From BPJU01 sp964425225 (GTDB lineage Bacteria; Planctomycetota; Planctomycetia; Pirellulales; Pirellulaceae): DNA of 64,000 nucleotides. The position numbers and the translations under genes were made by a program. Below are positions 1 through 7,525 of this stretch, piece after piece (position 1 is the first letter of the stretch; the number at the start of each line of letters is the position of its first letter). The notes below the pieces were generated by a model, which was not told where the DNA came from, did not search any database, and was given only the letters and a program-made list of their open reading frames with translations. The stretch lies in the NCBI GenBank assembly GCA_964425225.1, contig CAYRMD010000017.1, positions 7,133-71,132 on the forward strand, given 5' to 3'.

Positions 1-1
1 C

Positions 2-397
2 TCAAGCCCCTTCAGCGCACTGCCTTTGGTATTGTTCGTAGGAAAGCAATCGATCAAATGCTACCTTGTCCACGCGCAAGCGGATCATCCAGCCTTCACC
101 GTAAGGATCCTGAGTCAATTTTTCCAAATGATTCGGTAACTCCTGATTCACGTCGATCACCGTTCCAGCTACCGGGCAATATAGGGGGCTTACTGCTTTG
201 ACCGACTCGACTTCCCCAAACTCCTCGCCTATTTCGAACTGCCTGCCGAGCGAGGGCAGTTCCAAGTAGACGATATCGGTCAATTGTTCGACGGCAAACG
301 CGGTGATACCAACCGTAGCCACTTGGCCAGGCGCGTCACCTTCCAAACGTACCCACTCATGCGTTTCGGTGTACCAAAGCTTTTCTAGTTCGTGCAT
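2..397 (-). CDS. gcvH: Glycine cleavage system H protein
   Basis: Lipoyl carrier of the glycine cleavage complex, shuttling the aminomethyl group between the P, T and L proteins in the cytoplasm. The 131-residue length is normal for the family. The lipoylation motif GEVESVKAV is present with the acceptor lysine at residue 67, preceded by the usual hydrophobic DIVYLELP strand. The ATG is at 397 and the stop lies at the very edge of the window, so the gene is complete. It sits 76 bp downstream of gcvT on the same strand, as expected for a gcv operon; a P-protein gene would be expected just beyond the window edge (inference). Confidence 0.97.
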   Translation of the reverse strand: MHELEKLWYTETHEWVRLEGDAPGQVATVGITAFAVEQLTDIVYLELPSLGRQFEIGEEFGEVESVKAVSPLYCPVAGTVIDVNQELPNHLEKLTQDPYGEGWMIRLRVDKVAFDRLLSYEQYQRQCAEGA

Positions 398-473
398 AAA
401 ATCATCCTACGGATTCATGACTTCGTTGCGTGTCGGTCAACATTTAGGATGCCCATTGTATCGCAGTGCGCGA

Positions 474-1604
474 TCATGAAACGGGGGAGATCCTTCTTTG
501 GGGCCGCCGGTAAAACGGCAGCGCAACAATTTGAGCGTTTTCCCGATGCTGGCGAATCTGCACCTCAACGGTGCGTCCCAATTCCACTTGATCTGCTGCC
601 ACATAGGCTTGGGCAATGGGGCGTTCCAAGGTAGGTGAGAATGTGCCACTGGTGATCGAGCCGATGGGATGGGCGTTGACCAATACCGGACAGCCTTCTC
701 GCGGGACACGACGACCCTCGAATAGTAAGCCCACGCGTCGGCGAGCCGGGCCGCGAGCTTCAATGGCTTTCAGTACCTCCACACCTGGGAACGATCGGCC
801 TTCGATTTTTACAGCGAATTCCAAGCCAGCCTCCAGGGGGGTAATCGATTCGGTCAGCTCGTGTCCATAAAGCGGCATCCCTGCTTCCAATCGCAACGTA
901 TCGCGTGCGCCAAGCCCCGCAGCGCGTGCTCCCAGGGAACGTCCTTCGGCTAATAATCGCTCCCAGAGCCTCAGGCCATCCTCCGCGCTGGAAATCAATT
1001 CGCAGCCGTCTTCCCCTGTGTAACCAGTTCGGCTCAGCAACACACTGACGCCAGCCAACCGTGCTGGTTTGGCTTGATAGTAACGCAAATCCTCCAGACG
1101 CTCGCCATCCAAGAGCCGGTCGACCAGCGTTGCCGCCAAGGGTCCCTGTACGGCAATCATCGCCGTGGAACACGTTTCGTCCGTCCAGTGCATCCGATCG
1201 GTTGGGTACCGATGCTGCGCGAACCATGCGATCAACTTCTGCCGATTCGCAGCGTTGACTACCAAGAAGAATTGGTCGGTCGGATCCGCCAGACGATACA
1301 CAAGTACGTCGTCGAGCACTCCTGCATCGTCACGCGTCACCAATGCATAACGAACCGCTCCGGGACGCATGTCGATCACGTTTCGAGTCAGCAGTCGCTC
1401 CAAGAATCGCGCTGCGTCTGGTCCTTCGAATCGCAATCGACCCATATGCGAAATATCGAAAAGGCCTACCTGCCGCCGCGTCGCATGATGCTCTTCGAGG
1501 ATCGACCGATATTGGATCGGCATTTCCCACCCGGCAAAAGCCACCATCCGCGCACCTTGTTCGAGGTGCCACTCGTACATTGGGGTGCGGAGAAGTTCGT
1601 CCAT
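474..1604 (-). CDS. gcvT: Aminomethyltransferase (glycine cleavage T protein)
   Basis: T protein of glycine cleavage; it transfers the methylene carbon from the H-protein-bound intermediate to tetrahydrofolate and releases ammonia. The 376-residue product has the family pattern throughout: N-terminal LRTPMYEWHLEQGARMVAFAGWEMPIQY region, LFDISHMGRL, SRTGYTGEDGCEL, and ARDTLRLEAGMPLYGHEL folate-domain motifs. I chose ATG 1604 (MDELLRTPMYEW); an in-frame TTG at 1622 would add six residues but has no better ribosome site. Upstream lies a long gap occupied by a dispersed repeat; no glycine riboswitch is recognisable there. It is followed by gcvH in the same direction. Confidence 0.96.
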   Translation of the reverse strand: MDELLRTPMYEWHLEQGARMVAFAGWEMPIQYRSILEEHHATRRQVGLFDISHMGRLRFEGPDAARFLERLLTRNVIDMRPGAVRYALVTRDDAGVLDDVLVYRLADPTDQFFLVVNAANRQKLIAWFAQHRYPTDRMHWTDETCSTAMIAVQGPLAATLVDRLLDGERLEDLRYYQAKPARLAGVSVLLSRTGYTGEDGCELISSAEDGLRLWERLLAEGRSLGARAAGLGARDTLRLEAGMPLYGHELTESITPLEAGLEFAVKIEGRSFPGVEVLKAIEARGPARRRVGLLFEGRRVPREGCPVLVNAHPIGSITSGTFSPTLERPIAQAYVAADQVELGRTVEVQIRQHRENAQIVALPFYRRPQRRISPVS

Positions 1605-1745
1605 CGGACATTCCCGATCCAAAAGCTTCTGCTACGCGCCAGGGTCAAGCCCGCATTGCTGCGCCAAGCAACAACCGTCGAAAATTCTAAAATCTTCAGC
1701 AGGTCGCCGGAAGTGGACAACGGCAGATGGTGTGGGCTCGCGCGA

Positions 1746-2007
1746 GTGTCACATTTGTGGGTGAAAAATTTTTAGCGCAGAGACGCAGAGGAAAGAAGTA
1801 AGCAGGCCACACCCGCTGCCGGTTGGGAAACAAACACTCTTGCCTAAGGCCTCTACACGCGAATTGCCTGATGATGTCGCCACGGCTTCGGTTAGCCACT
1901 TTCGCCAAAATAACCAGGGGGGCAAAAAAGTCGTGACCAACCCGCTTGTCCGATCTTGCTTCTGCTTTTATCTGGTTGCTTTCGCCTTGGCGCCTTTGCG
2001 TCAAAGC
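1746..2007 (+). repeat. Dispersed 260-bp repeat, copy 1
   Basis: About 262 bp that align by eye, over the whole length, with the reverse complement of 56682-56945. Shared landmarks in order are GTCACATTTGTG / GTCACGTTTGTA, an A/T run, GCAGAGACGCAGAGGAAA / GCAGCGGCGCAGAGGAAA, CGCTGCCGG, TTGCCTAAG, GCCACGG followed by GGTTAGC, CAAAA-ACCAGGG, CCGATCTTGC and TTTGCGTCAAA / TTTGCGTTAAA. The copies are clearly diverged, and reading frames across them look incidental. The repeat fills the gap upstream of gcvT; no transposase is attached. Confidence 0.8.
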
Positions 2008-2240
2008 TTGCCCCACATGGCCTTCTCAAAAGAGACTAGAGTTAACGGGATGGAGACATTGATTTCACGGATTTCTCTAACCCCAAGAAAACACATCCCA
2101 ATTCCTTAGGCAAAGCCAACACCCGCAGCAAAGATCATTAAGAGGTAGCGTTGGGCAAGCTATAGACGAAGCGCCACTGCTCCACCCCTTTTTCCTTGTG
2201 ATTCGGCTGGCAGCACCTCTGTGCCGCTCTAGAACCCTCT

Positions 2241-3440
2241 CTATCTGGCTCGCCTCCAACGGTAAATGTCGTAACCGACTAGACCCACCGCCACGCCAAG
2301 AAGGAGCCATAACCACCACAGCAACCGACGAGGTCGAGCCGTGAACATTGTCTCGTCCAAACGAGACTCCGGTGGGAGGTCATCGATCGTAAATTTGGTA
2401 ATGTCAAAATAGCTTTACCCGTCTATCACCGGCGGCATCGACGTTGGCCGTACGCAAGCGATGTCATGATGTACGGGAACACGAAGGACAAAGTCTTCCG
2501 GTCGCGACCGTCGTAATTGGTTCGCTCGCCAAATCCGCACGTTGAAACGGTTACCGTATTTGGGACCCAAGCTGGCAAACTGCCTGATGGACCGAGGTAC
2601 GAGATAACCGTTGATGTCGATGAAGTCTTCGTGTATCTGTTCGTAGATCGACTCGACACCCATGACTGTACCTTTGAAGATACCCCGCACCAAAACCGGT
2701 ATAGCAGGCTCCATCCAAAACCGGCTGGTAGATGTAGGCGCAGTCTCATCGTTAACGACCATCGTCACCGTAACATACTTACCGCCGTCTTCCGCGCTGG
2801 TTCCGATCAGCAGCTTGTCCTGATAATCAGGTATCGTACGAAAATGACGAAGGCTATTCGGATACGGGTTAGAGCCAAGGGGCATCATCGGATTCAAAAA
2901 TTGCGACCGACCTAAAGCAGACGTCGAATTCCAGTTGCGCGGATCTCTCGGCCAAAAACTCTCGCTGAAGTGAAGGTGGCCATCGTTCAATTTCGGATCG
3001 TGTAGATAGTGTTCGAAACGTAGGTTAGACTCGACGCTTCTTGTTTATTCAAAGGAAGAATTTGTGTACTCGTTATTCCCCAGACGCACTGGCGGTTGAC
3101 CGAAATCAACCGTTTCGCGCAACAGCGTTGCCGACTTCGCATAGATAACGGTATAGGTCCGCTTCGGCGGCGACTCGTATTTTCCTTCCACAGCGTCCTG
3201 ATAACTTGCGGCCGTGGTCTCTAACAATTCAGCTTCGTAATAACAGTCGACCTCCGACTGCAATCGATCAATCGCCGCTTCCAATGCCTTGACAAGCGCT
3301 AGGTCCGATTCAGTCCCCTGAGCATAAACATCGCTTAAACAGACTCCCGTTCCCACCAGCATTCACACGAAAACTGCCCACCGATTGAATTTCCCGCAAG
3401 GGCACCGCCGAACTTGCGACAAGATACCGGTCGTTGCCAT
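2241..3440 (-). pseudogene. Secreted membrane-anchored protein, decayed (three in-frame stops)
   Basis: One continuous reading frame of exactly 400 codons on the minus strand runs from ATG 3440 to TAG 2241-2243 with no frameshift, but is interrupted by TGA at 3363-3365, TAA at 3045-3047 and TAA at 2415-2417. Read through, it gives an N-terminal signal peptide (basic start, hydrophobic WAVFV-MLVGTGVCL, then DVYAQ), a soluble region of about 330 residues, and a C-terminal transmembrane helix (LLWWLWLLLGVAVGLVGY) followed by a basic YRWRRAR tail. The first stop is inside the signal peptide. I do not recognise the family. The intact ends, correct phase across all three stops and protein-like composition argue for a recently inactivated single-pass membrane protein rather than chance frames. 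Confidence 0.75.
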
Positions 3441-3533
3441 GACACTTACCCTCATTCGTAAATGTCAACATACCTACCTCTCTAACGAAGATAAGCTACA
3501 TTCGACCCAGTTTATGGTTGTTCATTCTATGCG

Positions 3534-3930
3534 CTAGTCTCCTGGGCCACACTTGGACGTGTCCGTCCAGCATTCGGGTTGCCTAATTTCCCGGGTACAC
3601 CTGTAGATCAAGCAATTGGGGTAACAGTAAAAATCACGCTGAACGCACACTCTCGTTTTTGTCAACGTCACACAGTCGTAGCAAACAGGAACGCTTATAA
3701 CTCGGCTTTTCTGCTACTGAAACTCCTGTTGAAACCACGACTGGGTTGTTGAGCCACCAAGACACTCCGAGATATTGTTCACACACCCCGTCGGTGCCGT
3801 GCATGCTGCATCGCGCCGCCAATCGCCGGCGCTATACCGAAACACAGATGGCATTGGTACTTGCCAAGATCATGTCCCCCACCAGTCCTCCAAAAAACGC
3901 AGCAATCAAACCCGGATACGAGCCGCTCAT
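3534..3930 (-). pseudogene. Small secreted cysteine-rich protein, decayed (frameshift and stop)
   Basis: ATG 3930 has an AAGGAG ribosome site upstream and begins a hydrophobic signal-like segment (YPGLIAAFFGGLVGDMI, then LASTNA). That frame ends at TAG 3832-3834, but a second frame overlapping it (from about 3854) continues as a cysteine-rich chain to TAG 3534-3536, broken once by TAG at 3714-3716. The joined product would be about 130 residues with 11 cysteines, eight of them in the last 50 residues (for example RDFYCYPNC and KCGPGD). One frameshift plus one nonsense codon explains the break. It lies 93 bp upstream of the next pseudogene on the same strand, so the two may once have been co-transcribed. 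Family not recognised. Confidence 0.55.
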
Positions 3931-4588
3931 ACGCTTCTCTACGCTTCTCCTTGTTATAAAGCCATTGGATACTTTGAGTTTTTTCACAATTGACCGGTCC
4001 ACGTACCGAAAAGTATGCGTTTTGAGTGTAGCTATGTTGCGTTATTGGAGCAGGGACGTACCCTAAGACATGAAGTTTCCAATGGCCTACGGCATAAGTC
4101 AATCTTCATCCTTTGGCGAAGGCTACGCAACCTAGCGGCACCCGCGCGATGCGCGCCTGTAGGGGTCGGTTGTCAAACCAACCCGATCCAACAACTGGTC
4201 CCGACTCGAAAAATGCCGTTCGCTTACGGTGGCGACTCTGTTGGGTTTGCTGCTCCCTTACGGTCGCGGCTCTGTTGAACCGTCGCCCGAACGAACGCCT
4301 TTGCCAAAAAGCACCCACGTCAGGGCACAGCGGGTGGAAAGGAAAAAGGTAGACCGACGCCAGGTCCGGCAATTGAAGGAACCACTTCTCTTACCATCAA
4401 GACGGTCATAGCGTTTCCACTTCTACCGTGGAAAATAGGCAACCTGCCGCGACGGCTCCCCCTTTTGCATCAACATTCCAGCTCCAATAAAGATGTGCAC
4501 ACGAATGCAGGTTTCGTTCGGTGTTGTACTGCGTAGTGGTGTTGCCCAATTCGCGATGCTGCGCAGCGCAAAATGGCTCAAATCGGCT
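3931..4588. other. Gene-free gap with repeat debris
   Basis: No convincing gene. Between about 4106 and 4300 there are several repeat-like pieces: an imperfect inverted repeat bounded by CAACC and GGTTG around GCGCGATGCGCGC (4125-4175), a GGTTG-TCAAA-CCAACC hairpin, and a tandem pair of roughly 24 bp units (CTTACGGTGGCGACTCTGTTG and CTTACGGTCGCGGCTCTGTTG) near 4213-4277. These resemble short interspersed REP-like elements; the rest shows nothing. Confidence 0.5.
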
Positions 4589-6109
4589 TCAGTAGGCTTT
4601 GGCAAAAAGCGCTCGGCACGTAGCGGGCTTTCCCGTAAATAGGCATTTGCCCGGTTCGCCCCGCCACTTTAGATCGAATGGTATGCAGCGGATCGTCACC
4701 TTCAATCGCGCGAGGTGTTCGGCCACCGCCGGCTCGTCCACAAAATGGGCTAGAGCAAATCCTCCGTGGATTTCAGGATTCTCTTCGTTCCGGGGAGTGA
4801 AAAAGGCGTCGAACTCCTCGAGCGACGTAAAGTAGCGTGTGTGTTGTTCCCGAAAACGCAAAGCGCGGTCAAAAAGATGGTCTTGGATTTCGGCCAACAA
4901 CTGCGGCAAGGTGGCCAGCAGTTCGCTTCGTGGTACGGAGCGTTTTTCTTGTGTGTCCCGTCGTGCCAAGAACACACTGTCGGCAGCGACGTCTCGCGGG
5001 CCAATTTCCAGGCGCACAGGAACTCCCCGTTTGATGTGCAACCAATTCTTTTCTCCACCTCGCATTTCCCGATCATCCACCAGCACGCGCACCGGTTCGC
5101 CGTCGTAACACAGTGCCGCTAACTCTTTTTCCAGCCGCCGGCAATAATCACCGACCGATTGTCGATCCTGGTCGCTCCGATAGATGGGCAAGATCACCAC
5201 ATGTTTCGGAGCTAGGCGGGGGGGCAGGATCAAACCGTTATCGTCTGCGTGGGTCATGATCAGTGCGCCGACAAGGCGAGTCGACACCCCCCAGCTTGTG
5301 GTCCAAGCATAAACCTCCTGGCCGTGGGAATCCTGAAAGCGGATCCCTTGTGCTCGCGAGAAGTTTTGGCCAAGAAAGTGTGAGGTACCAGCTTGCAGTG
5401 CCTTTCGATCCTGCATCATGGCTTCGATCGACAACGTGGCCACGGCACCTGGAAAACGCTCACCTGCGGTTTTCTCGCCTTTGACCACTGGCATGGCCAT
5501 GTACTGTTCGGCGAATTGGGCATACACGTCCAGCATCAGGCGCGTTTCCTCCCAAGCTTCCTCGGCCGTGGCATGCGCGGTGTGCCCCTCTTGCCATAAA
5601 AACTCGGCTGTACGCAAAAACATCCGCGTGCGCATCTCCCAACGCACTACGTTTGCCCATTGATTGATCTTGATCGGCAAGTCGCGGTACGATTGCACCC
5701 ATTTGGCATACATCGCTCCGATAATCGTTTCGCTGGTAGGTCGGACGATCAACGGTTCTTCCAGGGGAGCTGCCGGCCGCAGCCGACCATCGGGACCGGG
5801 TTCCAGGCGATGGTGAGTTACCACGGCACATTCTTTGGCGAAACCTTCGACGTGCTCTGCTTCTTTTTCTAAGAAGCTGATGGGTATAAAAAGGGGAAAA
5901 TAGGCATTTTCGTGGCCCGTTTCCTTAAACATCCGATCCAAGATGCGCTGCATATTTTCCCATATGGCCCAACCCCACGGTTTGATTACCATGCATCCTC
6001 GCACCGGCGAGATTTCGGCCAAATCTGCTGCCCGAATTACTTGCTGGTACCATTCTGGATAGTTTTCTTCCCGAGTCGGTTGGATGGCGGTCGCGGCACT
6101 CTTGGCCAT
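4589..6109 (-). CDS. proS: Prolyl-tRNA synthetase, ProS-3 type
   Basis: Charges tRNA-Pro with proline in the cytoplasm. The 506-residue size, lack of the bacterial editing insertion, and the C-terminal extension ending in a final tyrosine (LFAKAY) are hallmarks of the archaeal/eukaryotic-like ProS-3 group. Class II motifs are visible: motif 1 in GCMVIKPWGWAIWENMQ, motif 2 in VVRWEMRTRMFLRTAEFLWQE, motif 3 in the SWGVSTRLVGALIM region. Start: ATG 6109 follows AAAGGAG by nine bases; an in-frame GTG two codons earlier is too close to that site. It is divergent from the YhaM-like gene across a gap that holds an inverted repeat. Confidence 0.96.
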   Translation of the reverse strand: MAKSAATAIQPTREENYPEWYQQVIRAADLAEISPVRGCMVIKPWGWAIWENMQRILDRMFKETGHENAYFPLFIPISFLEKEAEHVEGFAKECAVVTHHRLEPGPDGRLRPAAPLEEPLIVRPTSETIIGAMYAKWVQSYRDLPIKINQWANVVRWEMRTRMFLRTAEFLWQEGHTAHATAEEAWEETRLMLDVYAQFAEQYMAMPVVKGEKTAGERFPGAVATLSIEAMMQDRKALQAGTSHFLGQNFSRAQGIRFQDSHGQEVYAWTTSWGVSTRLVGALIMTHADDNGLILPPRLAPKHVVILPIYRSDQDRQSVGDYCRRLEKELAALCYDGEPVRVLVDDREMRGGEKNWLHIKRGVPVRLEIGPRDVAADSVFLARRDTQEKRSVPRSELLATLPQLLAEIQDHLFDRALRFREQHTRYFTSLEEFDAFFTPRNEENPEIHGGFALAHFVDEPAVAEHLARLKVTIRCIPFDLKWRGEPGKCLFTGKPATCRALFAKAY

Positions 6110-6532
6110 GGACACGGACTCCTTTAGGGCAATGGGCTCGGCAATTCCGAACGATCTCGCCAGGGCCGAACCGGCTCGGACCCGACGAGCTACAGAGCGC
6201 GCCTATTTAACGGCCGTTACTCCCGGCGAACAAGGCCAGCAGCTCGTAAGCCAGACAGCACGCAGGCCAAACCGCACTTTGTTCGCTTGAATCCATACAA
6301 CCGTCTTACCACAAAAAAACGCGATTTTTGGAAGACGGTGGTTTCCATGCCCCGTTATTTGGGACTGGCGGCTATGGCTTCTTCGCGTAGAATAATAGGA
6401 TTGTGTTGCATGTCGCTAGACTTCTGGTGAATGGTACGTAACCTGGCGACCGCGGTATTCGGGTGGGAACAGAACGAGGTTTGTCTGAGCACCCGTGCTT
6501 GGACATTGGTATGTGAGGGAAGTCTTTTTTCC
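6110..6532. other. Divergent intergenic region
   Basis: About 420 bp between divergent proS and the YhaM-like gene, expected to hold both promoters. The only clear structure is the inverted repeat at 6301-6338; I could not pick convincing promoter hexamers. Confidence 0.5.
6301..6338. promoter_or_regulatory. Inverted repeat between divergent genes
   Basis: CCGTCTT at one end pairs with AAGACGG at the other, CC with GG just inside, and AAAAA with TTTTT nearest the loop AACGCGA. This gives a 38-bp interrupted stem-loop on either strand. It could be an operator or a bidirectional structured element; it is roughly 190 bp from proS and 195 bp from the exonuclease gene. Confidence 0.4.
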
Positions 6533-7519
6533 ATGCCCCGCCGATTTATCCAGGATTTAACTGACGGTGAAGCCATCGACGACGTCTACTACGCGGCGGA
6601 AAAACAGTTGCGTACCAACCGATCGGGGGGACGCTATTTGCTGGTGCGGTTGATGGATCGCACAGGACAGCTCGTAGCGATGCTCTGGAACGCCAACGAC
6701 AAGATGGTCGAGATGTTCGAGGCCGGGAATTATGTGCGCGTTCAGGGGACGACTCAGATCTATAACGGAACGCTTCAAGTGATTGCCACGCGCATCGAGC
6801 GTGTACCGAGTCGTGAGGTCGAGGAGAGTGATTTTTTCCCTCTTTCCGAAGTGGAGCTCGATCGACTTGCTCAGCGACTGGAGCGGCACTTGCGTGGCAT
6901 ACAAGACAATTTGTTGCGCTGTTTGGCCGAGTGTTTTTTAATGGACGAACATTTTATGCGGCGGTTGCAGCAGGTCCCGGCCGCTATCAAGCATCATCAC
7001 GCTTTTCGTGGTGGATTGTTGCAGCATGTCGTTACGATGCTCGATGTGGCAGAAGCCATTAGCCCCCTCTACCCACAATTGAACCGAGATCTACTGAAAA
7101 TGGGCATTTTCCTCCACGATTTAGGCAAAGTCGAGGAATTAGCCTTTGAACGGGAATTGGGTTACACCGATGCCGGACAATTGGTGGGGCATGTCGTTCA
7201 AGGTGTCCAGATCCTGGATCGGTATATTGCGCAAGCCGAACGACTGCTGGACGAACCGTTTCCGGAGCCGCTCGCCTTGCAACTGAAACATATGATTCTT
7301 AGCCACCATGGCAGCTATGAGTTTGGCAGCCCCAAGTTACCGATGACCCTCGAAGCGCTAGCGTTGCACTATATCGATTCGCTGGATGCACAGCTTTACA
7401 GCTTCGCTCGTATCTTGCAGGAGGGGGCACAGCCCAATGGCTGGACCGCCTATCAACCACACCTGAGCCGGAAACTTTTTCGAACTTATGACCCTCCGAT
7501 ACCGAATAACGGAGGGTAG
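6533..7519 (+). CDS. YhaM-family 3'-5' exoribonuclease (OB fold plus HD domain)
   Basis: Predicted 328-residue nuclease. The N-terminal 100 residues form an OB-fold nucleic-acid binding domain (YLLVRLMDRTGQLVAMLWN, then YVRVQGTTQIYNGTLQVIA); the C-terminal half is an HD phosphohydrolase domain with HHHAFRGGLLQHVVTM, IFLHDLGKVEEL and the later HMILSHHG motif. This architecture matches YhaM, a 3' to 5' exoribonuclease. ATG 6533 has GAGGGA upstream and removes an implausible 34-residue leader. It lies six bases before RNase R in the same direction, so two 3' to 5' RNases are probably co-expressed. Confidence 0.88.
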   Translation: MPRRFIQDLTDGEAIDDVYYAAEKQLRTNRSGGRYLLVRLMDRTGQLVAMLWNANDKMVEMFEAGNYVRVQGTTQIYNGTLQVIATRIERVPSREVEESDFFPLSEVELDRLAQRLERHLRGIQDNLLRCLAECFLMDEHFMRRLQQVPAAIKHHHAFRGGLLQHVVTMLDVAEAISPLYPQLNRDLLKMGIFLHDLGKVEELAFERELGYTDAGQLVGHVVQGVQILDRYIAQAERLLDEPFPEPLALQLKHMILSHHGSYEFGSPKLPMTLEALALHYIDSLDAQLYSFARILQEGAQPNGWTAYQPHLSRKLFRTYDPPIPNNGG

Positions 7520-7525
7520 TTGCCC

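Noticed and set aside
1605..1745. Glycine riboswitch upstream of gcvT
   Set aside because: No conserved glycine aptamer core could be recognised; the upstream region is mostly the dispersed repeat.
1074..1775. Long plus-strand frame opposite gcvT
   Set aside because: Antisense shadow of a well-conserved gene; no ribosome site or recognisable motif.
1749..2016. Similar reading frames inside both copies of the 260-bp repeat
   Set aside because: Amino-acid similarity follows from DNA similarity; frames lack good starts and are not conserved in length.
2241..3440. Stop-codon recoding or selenocysteine insertion in the interrupted frame
   Set aside because: Stops are both TGA and TAA, one lies inside the signal peptide, and all other genes in the window use normal stops; nonsense decay is simpler.
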